From Monomorium pharaonis (Eukaryota; Arthropoda; Insecta; Hymenoptera; Formicidae), in contig NC_050473.1 in assembly GCF_013373865.1 (NCBI RefSeq), positions 17,213,597-17,277,596 on the forward strand: a stretch of 64,000 bases of DNA, in the 5' to 3' direction. This document shows positions 1-14,800 of the stretch, in pieces. Position numbers and translations under genes: made by a program. Within the stretch, counting starts at the first letter, position 1, and each line of letters opens with the position of its first letter. The notes below the pieces were generated by a model. It saw only the letters and a list, made by a program, of their open reading frames with translations, was not told the DNA's origin and searched no databases.

Positions 1-149
1 TCAATCATGTATGCCTCGAAATCGAAGTTCTTACAACTAGTAATTAATCTTTCGTACTTAACTACTCGCTCCTAAGAAAAGCAAAATGTATATTTAGTCT
101 CCAAGAAATGAAATGAATGAAGGCATATCATAATCGTGTGGAAACTTAC

Positions 150-1210
150 GGGAGTATGAGCGATGAGGAGTCCACCATTATTTATCCATCCTGGATTTAT
201 ACCTGTTTCTTCTTGCAAAGATGCGTAAAGCAGTCGCGAAGCTTTCAATAACTCCGTTTCAACATCATTTATTCCGCGTAAATGCCACAGGAGACCTGCT
301 GTGTGCCATGTCGTGCCAGATGTAAGTTTAGACCTTTCCAAGAGTACCGCATTGACTCCACGTTTTCCCAATTGATAAAGTGCATTGCAACCAGCGCTAC
401 CACCACCTATTATGGACATTTTTTATTAAAAACTCATCAATAAATATAAATCTGTGTAAACATTAATATTGATTAATGCTTAACTAAAGTTTTGTTATTT
501 CTTTTAATTCTTTTTAATTATAATGAGCGAAAAAATATAATTAAAAAACGTTTATTAGTTTTAATTTTAACAGTATGGAATATTTAATTTTTATTTAAAC
601 CGATAGTCCGATTAACATTACATATATGAATTACGTGAAAAAACAACATTGTGTTTTTAGACATGAGCGAGAAGCTTTAGTATAAGAAAAATCTTTGTTT
701 GAAAATATACACATATGTGTACATATATGTTTGTTATCAATGTAATAATTCCTAGAGGTATTTCGATGTTGTTACTTTGTCGATATCGCAACGTACACAT
801 ATAGACAAATTCGATTGGTAAAACTAACATTGTCAACATTCTCTAAATATAGTTCTTAACAATTCAAATTTTAATCCAAATTTTTAATTTTTGCTTCAAG
901 AATGTTTCAAGCTTCAATTACATCAATTCTTATTTATAATTATCTTGTTTATAAACTATTTTATTTATAAGCTTAGTTACCTATTATCACAACATCTGCA
1001 TTGTTTGGAACATCTATATCCTTTGTCTCATCCTTTTTAAATGTAGCGACTGCTCGATTATTTCCGATATCCCATTTAGGCAACTGAAAGAAAGTAATGG
1101 AATATGTACAGTTTTTTTATCTTTTCTCAAAAAATATGAAAATCATGTATATAATGTATTATTGAATGCTCAATTCATATGCATACCTTGTTCCTTATTA
1201 AACGAAGCAT
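150..1210 (-). CDS. SARDH: Sarcosine dehydrogenase-like flavoprotein, 5' coding exons (partial)
   Basis: Three coding exons on the minus strand: 1210-1187, 1083-981 and 406-150. Each is bounded by GT/AG sites, and the frame is continuous for 128 codons. The product starts MLRLIRNK, a short basic stretch that fits a mitochondrial presequence. An FAD-binding dinucleotide fold follows (VVIIGGGSAGC, then LLERSKLTSGTTWHTAGLLW and GWINNGGL). These are hallmarks of the sarcosine/dimethylglycine dehydrogenase family, which oxidatively demethylates sarcosine in the mitochondrial matrix and passes electrons to ETF. The spacing and the GTTWHTAGL block fit SARDH best; DMGDH or the PDP regulatory subunit are less likely alternatives. 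The third exon ends at the donor at 149-144 and the rest of the gene lies beyond the left edge. The ATG at 1210 has A at -3, and no longer in-frame start was seen. Confidence 0.83.
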
Positions 1211-1328
1211 TATGCTTCGCAGTCTTTTGTATACTGCAATATTAGCACAGATTGAACTATAATCTCCCGATTCACGGCTCGTGCTGTATCGTGCGACTAT
1301 TCTGCTAGTTGTGGTTCAATCTTTATAC

Positions 1329-1409
1329 TCACACTGTTACAACAACATTATCAAAGAACCTCTGCATCGTCATGTTTTCAACTTCTCTTTCGCTCGTAAT
1401 ATCAGCCAT
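1329..1409 (-). other. Small ORF (26 codons) upstream of SARDH start, possible uORF
   Basis: On the SARDH strand, about 120 bases before its start codon, an ATG at 1409 opens a 26-codon frame (starts MADITSEREVENM) that ends with TGA at 1331-1329. A GTGAGT donor-like site overlaps its end. Splicing there would leave phase 2, which does not match the next SARDH exon (phase 0), so it is not an in-frame alternative first exon. It could be an upstream ORF in the SARDH leader or the first exon of an unrecognised transcript. Confidence 0.3.
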
Positions 1410-1729
1410 GATCAGTCCGTGTCTGCGTGTATCCCGCGTTATTAAGAAAACAAGTCCTGTGCAATTCGCGTAACGAAAAAAATATTACGCGCGAATGACA
1501 TCAATCGCAAAAACAACACATTATTTAATATATTTATTTATGTTAAAATGAGAAAAAACGATACTTGAAAAAAGGAATTTATACAAAAGTATTTACACGA
1601 TTGCTCAACTATGCCTCAGTCTGTTATCTATGTTTTCCTTTTTCTTGCTCGTAATTTCTGTGTTATACTTATTATTATACACGAAAAATATCCGATATTG
1701 CTGTGCTGACACATAATGATAATAAGAGA

Positions 1730-1754
1730 AACTAATCTCGTCATGAGATTAGTT
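1730..1754. repeat. Short perfect hairpin
   Basis: The 10-base arm AACTAATCTC (1730-1739) is followed by a 5-base loop and its exact reverse complement (1745-1754). It sits in AT-rich intergenic DNA. No function is assigned. Confidence 0.7.
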
Positions 1755-2184
1755 CTTACCAAAACTAGAAATATCTCGTCACATTTATTATTATCTATTT
1801 ATCTTAAAATATGTATTTATATAACATTTGATTATTTATATCATAACGTTAACGCGAGATCAATTAAAATATACTGCAAGAAATCAAGGAAAAAAAATTT
1901 TATTTTAATATAATATTGCAATTATATTTTTAATAAAATCCACATCAGCTGTCTACTTTCTGGAAATAATTTTTATTACCAACATAGACTCTGGAACTCT
2001 GGAAAGTGTTTATCATTGCTGATAACGACTCTTACAAGAGTTTTATTTTTACGAATTTATAGATACACACAGAATTTTATTGTTAAACTGTATAGAAAGC
2101 AGCATATTGTTCTATATAGTTTAACTTTTGACCTTGATATTATATCGGAATATTTCGATTGTGAAATGTTCTGTGATGATATGT

Positions 2185-2232
2185 CGTGTGTGTGTGTGTA
2201 TGTGTGTGTGTGTGTGTGTGTGCGCGCGCGCG
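2185..2232. repeat. (TG)n-(CG)n microsatellite
   Basis: About 48 bases of alternating TG with one TA interruption, ending in a short CG run. It is a simple repeat. Confidence 0.95.
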
Positions 2233-2706
2233 TCATTACTAACAAAATAATAAATGTATAAAAGAAATAACTGATGACATTGCCTCTTATCTGCAGTGTA
2301 ATTTGATTATTTAGTAAAAATAAGGTGCTTACTGGATGTTTTTGCTACATATTAACTATTTTAACTTTATTATGAGAACAAAATATGCAGTCACTTAAAA
2401 AATCACGATAGAATATATTCTTTTTCCTTTATAAATCGTAATGTATTTCTAAGCTGTCAAAACGTATAACGACGTTATACAAACGATTTTTTAAACATTA
2501 ACAGTTTTAACTAAAAATACTAGTAAAAAATTTCGGAATTAATCGTTCGGTATTTAGAGCTATGAAATAAATAATATTACTAACTAAGAGCATCTTAATA
2601 ACTTTAGTGGTATATTTACTCTTCATTATTAACATCTACTATACAATAAACTGTTCGTCGTGCTACAAAAGCAGTACATATATTTAAGTATATTAGCATA
2701 GTGTGG

Positions 2707-2760
2707 TATATATATATATATATGTGTGTATATATATATATATATGTATATATAAATATA
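2707..2760. repeat. (TA)n/TG microsatellite
   Basis: Alternating TA runs broken by TGTGTG, about 50 bases, in the 3' flank of HERC2. Confidence 0.9.
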
Positions 2761-2873
2761 CTGTGTAAGAAAAATAGGATTTCTTTTTGGAGAATCTGTG
2801 AACACATCTTTAAAAAAGTCGTAACGGAAATGTCACTTTCAAACACAAATAACCATTTCACGTAATAAATTAT

Positions 2874-5800
2874 TTAAAGCGAAGTATGTTCTTCACTCGC
2901 TAAACTATCCGTATCTTCGGTGTCGGAATTGGTTGCGGCTTGTACTCGAGCGTATTCGTCGGTGTCGATGCTCTTGCAAAAATGAATCGCGTATTTCAGT
3001 TTTTGTCGTAGAACCGCTTTACATGAATATCGTGGCATTTTCAGAAGAAAAAAGCAGGTATAGCTTTCAGGAAGAAAGTGGTCCGGGGGATTGTATTTAT
3101 CCATTACCTGAAAAATGAGATAATAGCATGGTGAATAATAATTTCATCTTAAACAAATGCTTCTGTCAAGAGATGACTGTAGATAGTAGTTTCTTACTTG
3201 TAAAACAAAGTCTCTGCCTCTAAAATCAGCGATTGTGCGCGGCAAACGTGTTCTACCCCAAACAAAACGAAGGAAAAGTGATCGTTCTTGATTAGAAAAT
3301 TCGTCCATGACTTCCCAGAACCATTGTACAAGCGGTGCAGTCGCTTCAATACCTGCAAACAAAAGATGTTTTTTTAATTCTATAGTTGTTAGTATGTAAA
3401 TATTTCAATATGACACATATAAATGCGATAAAGCATATACCTTTGTACGTTGCAACAGATTTTAATAAATTAAGCGGTATGTCTGGACTGCCGCAAACCA
3501 TTGTTTCAAGTTCAGCACCGCTAAATAATGCCAATAGGGGCACAGGAACAACTTTCGATAACCCTTCTCGCACAGCTGCTACTTGAGCATCAAATTCGTG
3601 TAATCTATAATCTAACGCCAATTTTACATATTCGTGCCTATTTTCTGGTGTTATTTTAAGATATCTGAAAAATTTTTTAATTCTTATTATATAAACATAA
3701 AATATATTTCATACAATACATATTTTATAGAAATTTTATAGAAATTTTTGTAGAAATTTTATATAAATAAAAAAACCTAAATGAGTACATAATAAATCAA
3801 ACATGATATTTATTCAATATAATACCTGTTGGACAATGCCACATCATGCCCTGCAGCAGATGGCGTGGAAAATGGCATTTCTAAAGTCTGAAAGACCTTC
3901 TCGTCAGGATCCATGTCTCTGATACAAAGCAAGCCAGGGACATAATCTCTGTCGACTTCCGTCAAGTCGGCAGGTGTTAAAGGTATACCTGCGAGTTGCT
4001 TCCAAACTGGTTCGGCTAGATTTAAACTTAATGGACTACCAGTTCGTATAGCAATGCCCATTAGAATGCCTAAGAATTGAAACATATTCATATGTAATTG
4101 GGAATCGGCCATGGGATTCAACAAGAAGCAATCCCGGTTGGTGCCATTATCTTCACGACCGTTTGGCGTAGGTATAAACAGTGGCAACGAGCCATTTTGC
4201 AATTCGTCGCACACTTCTGCTATACTCTCACTGTATCCACCACCACAATCGTCCACGCTCTCCCCTATAGAAATAATACAAACATGTTTTACGATTTTCA
4301 GTAATAAGAAATCACGATTACACACGAATAGAATACGCACCCACGAATTTTACTTTCCATACTCTATGAGGTAAAAACAGTACGTCCTGCGTCAAGAGAG
4401 ACATTTTCGATACCATTTGTCCGAAGACAGACTTGATACCGTCTGGTCCAGCTAATCCACCCTTTGCCCTAGCTCTTTTTACTTGTATCCTGTTCAATTC
4501 AATTACAGGTCCATGCTGACGATCTCGGACCATCGTGGCTTGAATAACTTTGCGGAATGTCGCCTCCTTTATACTGTATACCAACATAGGCGCCAGCTTG
4601 CTTAACCCAATATGTCCGGTGATCGGAAACATAGCCAAAGCAGGACATAAAAGTTCCGCAAAATGATGCAGTAACACAAGTCTATTGCGTAGTACGGAAT
4701 ACGATAGATCTTTAACTAGATCATATTCCATGGGTGTGGACGCTGGCATTTTGCTCTGCGTAGCCTTCGCAGTACTCCAAGCCAGCGTGTGTGCGCTACC
4801 GCAAGCGACTCTTGTGATTTTCTTGCCCTGTAACGCGTGTACCAATCTTGGTCTGTGAAGCGCGCTCGTGGTACCGTCGCCTAACTGGCCCTCATCGTTG
4901 TCGCCCCAAGTGAAAACCTCTCCTTTGTCGGAACACGCGACACAGTGTAAAGAACCCGTCGCTATTGAAATGATTTTTTTTCCTTGCAATGCAGCTACTT
5001 TACGTGGTCTACGTACGTGATCGTCTGTGCCATGGCCTAAACGATGATAATCTCCTTTGCCCCTGTACACAAATAAAGAACATAAAAAGAAATTGTTAAA
5101 GAAAATAATTAAGAATAAATAAATAAAAATATGTAGAAATAAATGCTGTATATATGCTATTTATTACCAGGTATAAACTGCTCCAGATCTCGTCAGAGCG
5201 ACTGAAAATTGACTACCGCATTCGACCTTAACTACACCCAGACCGGCCAGGGAATCTATCTTCAATGGAACTTTGCATCCATCGCTTCCGCCTCTACCTA
5301 ATTTTCCATAATCACCATCGCCCCAACTCCATACGTTGTCATCATCGGTTACACATAGCGTTTGCGCGTCGCCGCTTCCACATGCTACATCGATTACTTT
5401 GTAATCTTGCAAAGCTTCTACCACCTTCGGTCGTAATTGATCATCGCTGTCACCATGTCCGAGACGTCCGTATCGTCCTACAATCAATTACCTTTTTTAT
5501 CACAATGCAAAACTAAATTTTCATGATAATAGTTAAATATATTTAAGTGCGCAAGTTAAATATTCTCGGAATCATTAGAAATATAAATATTTTAACGCTT
5601 TACTTGCCAGTAATCTTACCTTTTCCCCATGTGTATAGCCAACCAGCGCTGGTAATAGCAGCGCTATGATGACCACCACAAGCTATATCCACGATCTCTA
5701 CGCCGAGTAAATCTTCGATCAGTTTCGGCCGATCGTATGATACCTTATTACCATGTCCCAATTTGCCATCATCGCCTTCGCCCCAAGAATATACATGACC

Positions 5801-8800
5801 TTCCGAACTCAAAGCGAGGCAATGCTTGCCGCCCGAACTAACAGCTACCTTCTTGATGAATACATGCTGTATCGATTCCAATAGCGTCGGTATCATAACA
5901 GAGTCCGTTCCTCCTATCCCAAGACGTCCTGCAGCTCCGTAGCCTGCAAGGCATCGCATTAAAATTTAATATGTGTCACATGACAATTCATTGAAAACAG
6001 TTAGTTAACTGTTTCACCGTACCAGTCGAGTAGACCTTTCCATCGGCTGTTACGGCAAACAAAGTCTGTTCACCGCCAGCCAATTGAATCGGTCTGAGTG
6101 CGGAAAGACTTTCACATGGGGCAGGTAGCTTGACTTTCGGTCCCTCCAAGCCTCCTAGTTGACCTCTGTGATTATGACCCCATCCATAAATCGCGCCTGA
6201 TCCGTCCCACGACAGCGTCCAGTCCTCCGGACGACGATTCAACCACTGCAGCAACTGCTCGTCGTGTCCCTGCTTGAATATATTGTGATTCTCGTGATCC
6301 TTCGTATAGTCGGCGTCTCCATCCATCGCCATCTCGTTTAATTGCTTCGTGACTTCGTGGCAAAATGCTTTTGGCAGAGGGGTGCGGTCGACAAGCGACT
6401 TTGCCACGCGTGCGGCGAGGCAGTACCTTCGAAACCAAGACCATTTGTGCACTTCGGAGCAAAATTGCATTCCATCTAGCTCGAGGTCACACGCGAGAGC
6501 CACGAGAACCTTGAAGAAGTCGCTGTGCATTAGTTGCTTGCCACCTCTCACCATAGGATCTTCATACGCGTATTGTCTCAAAAGCGCTTGCGGCAAGGAA
6601 CCAAGCAGAGACGAAAGTGCCACCTCAGGCCTTATGCCCGGTCCATTTGTGTAGACCACCTGTAATTTTTTCAATGCCCACATCCTTTGCTGCGCGGACA
6701 GAGTGCTCAATTGACTGCACTGGCCTAAAGCGGTAGCCAAACGGGAAGCGACATTTCTATCGGAATTTATCAAACTACTGTCCATGAGGAGATGTTCAGC
6801 CAAAGCTATGTTTGGTTGCGACAATACCGCCCTGTCGGATCCGAGCTCGTACGGTGCTGTTTTCGCCAGAATAGGATACACCGTGAATTTCCAGCCCCAA
6901 CCATTGACGGACCCATCGGAACAGAATCGCCATCTCAGCTCGTCTCCTTGGATCTTGATTTCCGGGCCCCATTCGGTCCATTCTCTGCCGGATCTAACTG
7001 CCACGACTCTACCGCTTCCGTCCATTATCGTGAGCGGATCGTGCCGCTTTTCCGTGGAACATTGCCGATCGAATTCTATCCGGAGCGCCTCCGCACCGGG
7101 TATCTTTACGTGACCGGTTAATGTTGTGTCGTCTATGTAAGGATGCGGCGTTTCTTGTATCACGGGTTGTGGTGTGTTATTGACGCAATTGCTGTTTGCT
7201 GCGATATCCTCCAGCTCCGTGACGCATAGTTCCAGAAGCATACTGCCGATAGAGCCATTGACCTTTCCTAGAGAAATTAGCACCGACGCTATTGTTTCTT
7301 TGGCTGACGTGCAGACTCTGTTGGCTACCGCCAGCTTCAACAGATCTACCAGGACTCTCGCGTCATCTTCTGTTAATGCTGATGTAAACTCGTCCAAGCC
7401 GGAGGCTGTCGCGCCATCCTCGCCCACCACTTGTGCGTTGGATGTTAAAGTGGCTGCTATAACGCTCATCGCACTCGTCGACATCCTTGAAGCACGCGAA
7501 GACAGACTGGCGGAGCTGGACATAGACATAGCTAACATGGCTAATGGATAATCCTCAGATTCAGGAGTCAGCTTAGGACTGGTGGTCACATTAACGGCCT
7601 CGGCGACATTCGCCGGAGCTTCTCCTCCGCCTTGTGCGATGTCACCAACGTTTTGGTAAACTGTGTGTTCAGTACTCGATGATGCAGCCCCCTCCGATGG
7701 TGGTATCACGTCCGTTACCGGTGCTATGGTAGGCGCATGCTTCATCGACGCACAGCCGTTCAGCATCGAATGGCTTTGCAAAGCCGTCACTATCGCTACT
7801 CGTGCCTGTATAATGAGAAGAGCGTTTATAACATGTTGCAAAGCTTGCTGTTTTGCAACGTTGCTCTCTAATGAGAGTATTATACTGGCAAGCGACGGTC
7901 TTGTGGCGACGGTGTCATTTGTCGTAGCAATTGTGCCATTTTGCTCCTGCACATTATTCAGGCCTAGACACATTTGACCCAACGGATCTCTCACTGTCGG
8001 GAACGTAACTGGATCTTGATTTCCACTGCTAGGTTGATCAACCAATACCCAAGCTATGCTGTGACTAGAACCGCAAGATACTCTGTTCACTCTCGCGTCT
8101 TCCAGCTCGTGCACCAACGACGGTTTTCTATTAACGGTTGTTGCGCCGTTGCCTTGTTGTCCATGATCGTTATCACCCCAGGCGTAAACCTGACCGATAT
8201 CAGTCACCGCAAGACAATGTAGCGCACCAACTGCTACATGAATTATTTTCTTACCTCGCAAACCTTCGACTAGTGTAGGCTTTCTAACGTGATGATCATT
8301 ACCATGACCTAAACGGAAGTAATCTCCCTTTCCCCACGTCCACACTTCGCCGTACTTTGTCAAGGCCAGGGAAAATTGTGCGCCGCATTCGACCTGTATA
8401 ACGCCCAAACCGTTTAATCGATCAATCAATAAGGGCGTGTAACAACCATCACTTCCGCCTCGACCAAGCTTGCCAAAATCACCGTCGCCCCAGGAATACA
8501 CACAGCCGTCGGTGGTCAAAGCCATGGTTTGCGCGTCTCTGCTACCGCAAGCTACTTGGACAACTCTATGTCCAATTAAAGCTTGCACTAATTTTGGCCT
8601 AGTTTGTGTAATAGTGTCTCCGTGGCCCAGTCTACCATACTCGCCCAAGCCCCAGGTATACAGCTCGCCATTGCTCGCAATTGCTGCAGAGTGTCCCGAT
8701 CCGCAAGCGATATCTCGGATCCTTTTCGACTTAAGTGCTTCAATAAGTTTTGGTTTATCCAGTGATACGCAATTTCCATGTCCCAGTTTGCCGTCCTCGC

Positions 8801-11800
8801 CTTCGCCCCACGAAAACACTTTACCATCTTGAGTAAGGGCTAGGGCGTGCTTTCCGCCTGAATGTACCGCCACTTTTTTGATAACAAATTGACTCAGAAA
8901 AGGTATAGCTTTCGGTTCGCATACATTGTTATCGTCTCCTAGACCTAACCTACCATTCGTTCCTTCTCCGCAAGCATACAGTTTGCCTTCTTGACTAACA
9001 ATAAAGAGAGTCTTACTCCCTCCAGCTATGTGGATAGGTTTTAATTTTGAGAGAACATCGCTATATGTTGGTACTTTGATTTTAGATCCTTTCAGACCTC
9101 CTAATTGATCCTTGTCATTCAAGCCCCAAACGTAAACGGCTGATTGCTGCGGTGGTACATCGGTGCTACGTTGTATCGCCACTTGTTCCTGCAAAACTTC
9201 CCAATCAGACGCGAGAAAAGACACTGAGGTTGTCAGCTGATTTTCGAACATATTTTGACGACCGATTATGCGCAGACCATGTATTTTGCAATCTATACCG
9301 CCATTTCGACATTGCTTTATCGCTATTTCAATACACGGGTAATACACTTTAATATCTTGAAGCAACGTAACGCTAGTATCTGAATAACGTATACTTATTG
9401 TTTTATATTCCACTAAATTAGTGAAGGAATCTCCTACATTGACCGCTATTACACAAGGCATGTAACTATTATCCTGTGGATTAACGATGATCTTCAAGGA
9501 GTGTACCAAAATTCCAGGTAACATCTCTAGACGAATCCAGTGCTTGCCCTGCGATCCGCAACTTTGCCAATATTTTCCGGATCCGTCTACCAGACGCGTC
9601 GCCCAATTTTCTCGCGAAGACACGCTCAAGGTCCTAATGCATTTGGACCAATCGTCAATTAAATACGACTCTGTCAGATCTTGCCTATGATATCTGCCTG
9701 GCTTTCCGGCATAAACAGCTGCCGAACCAGGCTCTGCAATTCTATTAAAACCGTGTCGATGCGATCGCTTGGTATAGAAACAATTCTCGCATAAATTATA
9801 ATTGTCGCAATACTTGCACTTAAATCTGGGACCGGAAATTGGCGAGAGGCAGCACGAATTACAAATCACAGAATGATGGCAGGACGGTACTTTTTCCATC
9901 TCGGCGACACAACCAGTCCATCCGTGTTGTTGCGGAAAATCTACAGTTACATTCTTGCCATGATTAGTTATCGCCGTAACCACTCCGACACAATGATGAG
10001 TTACGGATCCCCAGTTATACTTCGGCTCAGTAATTGACGCCTTAACTCGAACTTTATCGCCGACCTTCAATGAGGGTGGTGGACCTGGCAAGGACGGTGG
10101 ATAGCCAAGCAGTTCTATGTGAATAAAACGCACCCAGTACGTACCGCCCTTGCGCTGCCACGCGACCTGCACATTCAGATCGTGCAAGTTTTCCGCGTCA
10201 ATCTTTACTACCTGGCCGACATCGCCGTACTCCACTTCTTCGTAACCTTTACAGCATCGTACCAGCATATTCGGAACTACGTTGTCGCGCACATAAATTG
10301 CGTACTCGTCAACTGATAGGAAATCCGAGCGTTTCATATACGTAGGTGGTGCATTACTCATAGCACCCTCTTGCCCCGACGGTGAATCATCTAAATCTTC
10401 ACTGATCGAATCGTCACTGCCGTCAGTCAGTCCATCCAAGCTAGACAAGGTCTCTGTGTCGCTGAAAGTGGCATCCGGATTTTCCAGCAACCAACCCACC
10501 ACACTTTCCGCCGTTACGTTACCTTGTTCGGCAACGCTCATGCTTTTGATAGCTAATTCAACACTCTTCCTGTGAAAACCCATTTCGACTAACTGACCTA
10601 CCAAAGGATTCACAGGCGGCGCTGTAGAGTTTCTTCTCGCTGTTGAACCGCCTTTGCAATGTCTTCTTTGGCTCGATGTTAAGGATACTAACGAGCAGTC
10701 AGATGTAGGAGTAGTAGGATCCGAAGTTATGCCGGTTCGTTGGATAGGTGTATGTCTCAACTCGGAAACTAAATATTGAGAAACCGCCAGAGCGGCTTCT
10801 TCTAACTCCCGACGCTTAAATATTGGTTTTAGTGGTTGTGGTTTCGTAGCGCGCAACAACATTTCTTGCAGAAGCGTGGAGGTACGTTTATCGTCGTCGT
10901 TGATTTCATTACTTAATGAATATTTTAAAATCTTCCGCAATTTTGACTGATAAGCGAGCGTGGCTTTTCCAGCGTTCAAGGCTGCAAGTTGTTGCTGCTG
11001 ACTTCGTAATATCGCGGTGTTGACAGAGCCAGCAATAACAGGCATGCCACCAGGTCGTTTATCCATGCAAGCAATACCTAAAAATAAATTTGCCCAGACA
11101 GATATAAGCATCTCCGTTAAAGGCATTCTTTCTAATTGGAATTTCTCGTTAATCCGTTTCACCGCGTGGAATGGCACTATCTTTCGCGTCCCGCTGCCAT
11201 TCCACAACTGCATAACAATCTTTGAGTGCTTCGTAAACTTGCAGACTGTTCCTATCTCGCCGTCAGAACTCACCAAACCGCCAATTCTGATTCTATTATC
11301 TAAACCACCGAGAACAACGAGGGTCGCCATGACCATTCGTTGGATACAAACACCATTTTCGCCACCGTTTTCGTTCATCTGTATATGAAATATCGAACTA
11401 TCAGTCCAAAGATCCACCGTCAACGCTAACTTTGCGGAGAGAAATTTGTTTATGGCTTCGTTCCAGCCAGGAAGCGAATGCAAGAATCTAATCAACCATG
11501 TTAGTTCTTCAGCTACAGTAGAACTGTACGACGCGGTCAAGGACATACGACATTTGTTCGAGTGAAGCTCGGTACCGGCAGCGATGTCGCACGTAAGCGC
11601 CACTTGGCCCAATATTCCGAAGGACTTTTCTAGAAATTGTATCATGTCGCTTAAAACTGCGTCCGTTCCCCACGAAGGTAGAACAGCCGCCAGTAATTTC
11701 ACAATCATAATTTGCTTCTCGAGACAGGGTTTAGCATCGTCAATGACGATGCCCAGAAGAAGATCAAGCCAGGCCTGCGAACTCAAGGATTTGCACAATT

Positions 11801-14800
11801 CTGTTGATTTTGCGATCGCTCTTAAGAGACTGAAGGTAGCCCAAGTTTCATGATGCTGCCTCGCTAACTGGACATGCGTGGTCGATGGTTCGCCGTATCT
11901 GTTCGCAGTCGATATTATATCGTGTAAAGTGGAGGTGAGAATTTTGATAGATATCGCGGGTACTTTATCCGCTTCCACACCGCAGGAGAGCAAAATTATT
12001 CGCAACAAGTTCGTTGACGCCGACTTGAGGCACGTAGTCGGGTGCAGATCTTCTCCGTGGAAACCAGTGTTTTCCGTTCCATTTACATCGAGCGAAGTAT
12101 CGCTATCGGTCTCGTCACTATCGTCATCAGGAGGTGTCGGTGGATCGGCCAGCTTTAAATCGTATTTACCTTCTTTACCCATTCGATATGAATTCGTCGC
12201 GCCGTTGTCCCACTGAACTCTTATCCATCCATCCTCGCCGAGTTCGCCGATGACTCTACCTACACCAGGAGGTGGACCGTCTTGATCGCCCCATTTCCAA
12301 TCGGCTCCTCGTACAACTCGAGTGCCAACCTTCATCAACGCCGCCAACTCCATTCCGCTCAGCTGTACAGTCGGCGGTTTGTTCTTTTGAAGAGTATCCT
12401 CGTAAATTGTCGTAATTTCCATCTTAACTTTCAGTGCCTCGGCGTCTCCGCCCTGCTGTCCTCCCTGACCTTCGCCGCCCTCGCAGAAACTTGCCGATGA
12501 CGGCCCGATTTGTCTCAGCAAAGTCAAGATGCTTGATAACAGACCTGAATTAACCAGCAGCCCGATCTCGTTGGCACACTGGTGATTAGTCAGCATACCG
12601 AGGATAGTCAACAGGAATCTTGCTCTCGGTAACTTTCGCAACCAAGTGTAAGTACCTTGATTCAAGCTGCTCTTTCCGCTGACCTTCTGTTTGTTCGGTA
12701 GCTCCGCCTGTACAACATACGTTCGTAAAGCTTGTACTGCCCATGAGATCACCTCGGCCTCAGCTAGAATAACCTTGGACTTTTGATACGGGGTCGTTAA
12801 TTGTATGTTATACAAGCAATGCATGATTCCGTCGCTAAGAGACTTGTTCTCGTAGGTCAAGCCAAGCCAGCCATTAAGCAAAGAATACTTTACCGACGGT
12901 ATTAGATAGTCTCTTTTTAATAATTCTTGCATCATGGAAATACCTTGTTCTCGCACGCGGGCGCGTTGCATTTGACAGTACATCGCACGGCGCAACGTCT
13001 CGACGTCCCCGCCAATACCGTCGTTGATAACGAATTCGATAATACTTGTCATTAAACCATTGTAATCGGCAGTAGTCCATTGTATCGGTCCGCACCGAAT
13101 CTTCTCGGTCATCTGCATAATTTTATTCTTTATGTCTAATATATTCTCCAGTTTTGTTGATGAGGAAGTCGCGGCGGTCAAACCTTCCTTGGAAGAGGAT
13201 GTCATCTCCCCATCCGGCTTTTTCGTTTTAGCATTTTGTATCGACGCGTTCAAGATGTCCTCCGGTTTACTACTTCCGCTGGACGAATCTTTGTTCTTAC
13301 GTATATCAGCTAAAACTGTGCGAGCAGCTCTCTTGAATCTAGGGACGGTATGCAATAGTTTCAAATCCTCGAGCCCTTTAACTTCGTAACTCGTCGCAGA
13401 TCTGACTTCGTACAGAAGAAATCTGCATCTTTCTTGAGCGGGCGCGCAGACTTCTTTATAACTGCGATTCTGTTGTTGCCTAATCCGCACTAAGTTCCAT
13501 TTAGTCTGATAAATCGCTCGCGCCATATCAGCTAACTGATTGTTCAGTCTCGCGCTGTTAGTAGCTTTTAATTCCTGTTCCGCTAACGTGAGCGCTTGTT
13601 GCCCCAGACCGAGGTGTTTTATAATCACAGCCATCAGAACGCGACTGATTTCTTCGACCGGATGATCGCCACAAAAATCAGCGTGAGAGAATAGATTGTT
13701 AGCCTTGGAATATCTGTCAACTATTGTTAAGAACGCTCGAACGTGACCGTCATCGGTCTTATGCGCTTCTGCTAATGCATGTATAAACATAATCGTTCGG
13801 TCGTCGTGCTCTTTCTGCTGCTCGTTCTTCGCGTGCACCGGGAGTGGCGGTTCCGTAGGAGAGTTAGCAGCGGTTGACGTATTGCTTCTCGCTTCGTCCT
13901 TCTCCTCCTCGTACGGATTTGGCGGTTGCAGAACTTGTAGACCACCCCTCAAAAAATTCGCAGCAAGCCATACGCCGGCCTCTTTCTCCGCCGATTGAAG
14001 CGTCAGACTCTGTCGCATTCGATAGGCGTGCAAGCCTAGCAGAAATCCTAAAGCTCTTTCCGTGTCCAGAAGAGATGAACACACGTCAGTGACTTCAATT
14101 GTGACGCGTGCGTTCTCGTCGGGCTCGGCTTGACAATAATGACCAACGAAGCAGGAATCCATCATACCCCGTGGTGGCGACAGCTGACTATATGGTGCGC
14201 CACATTGCGTGACTGTCGAAGTTTCATCACGCCCGACGACGTACCGTTGCAGCACCTCGTAAGGCGACCAAGAGCCGTCGTTTCTTATATCTTGTACATC
14301 GTAGACATTGTTGTTCACCACTACCCAGAGACCGCCGTCACGATTGTGATTCTCTAAGTCCGCCCATCGTATCAAGGAGGGCTCCTCCTGAATGGGAATC
14401 TTATTACCGTGTAGCGGCGCGATAATTCCCGGCCAGGATAAATCGTCCGCCTCGTTCTTTTCCATCGTCGGTGCTAGCTTTACGAAGTGATCCAGTGAAT
14501 CCAAGATCGGTGCAATCACTTCCATCCAGTTCATATCAATGAGCAACATAGAGTAATCTACTTGCAGCAATATCAAGCAAGTCACCAATTCTGAAAGCAA
14601 TACGTTGATTATATCGCCCTTTAAGATACCGGCAATAGAGATAAAATCCTTGACGGAACGACCACCTATCTCAGCTGCCAGCGGCAATATCTCGGTCGCA
14701 TGGTCACAAATCTGCGCGATATATTTCTTCAGCAGCGACTCCGCGCCCATCATTTCCTGATCGTGCAGATCTTCCGTGCGTGACTTGCGCGCAATACACT

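Larger units (their letters stand above)
1410..2873. other. Intergenic, SARDH 5' flank / HERC2 3' flank
   Basis: AT-rich DNA between the SARDH start and the HERC2 stop codon. It holds a perfect 10-bp hairpin at 1730-1754, a TG/CG microsatellite near 2185-2232 and a TA/TG microsatellite near 2707-2760. HERC2 transcripts should terminate here. A TTTATT (AATAAA on the minus strand) lies near 2366, but I cannot assign the poly(A) site. No convincing exon was seen. Confidence 0.6.
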
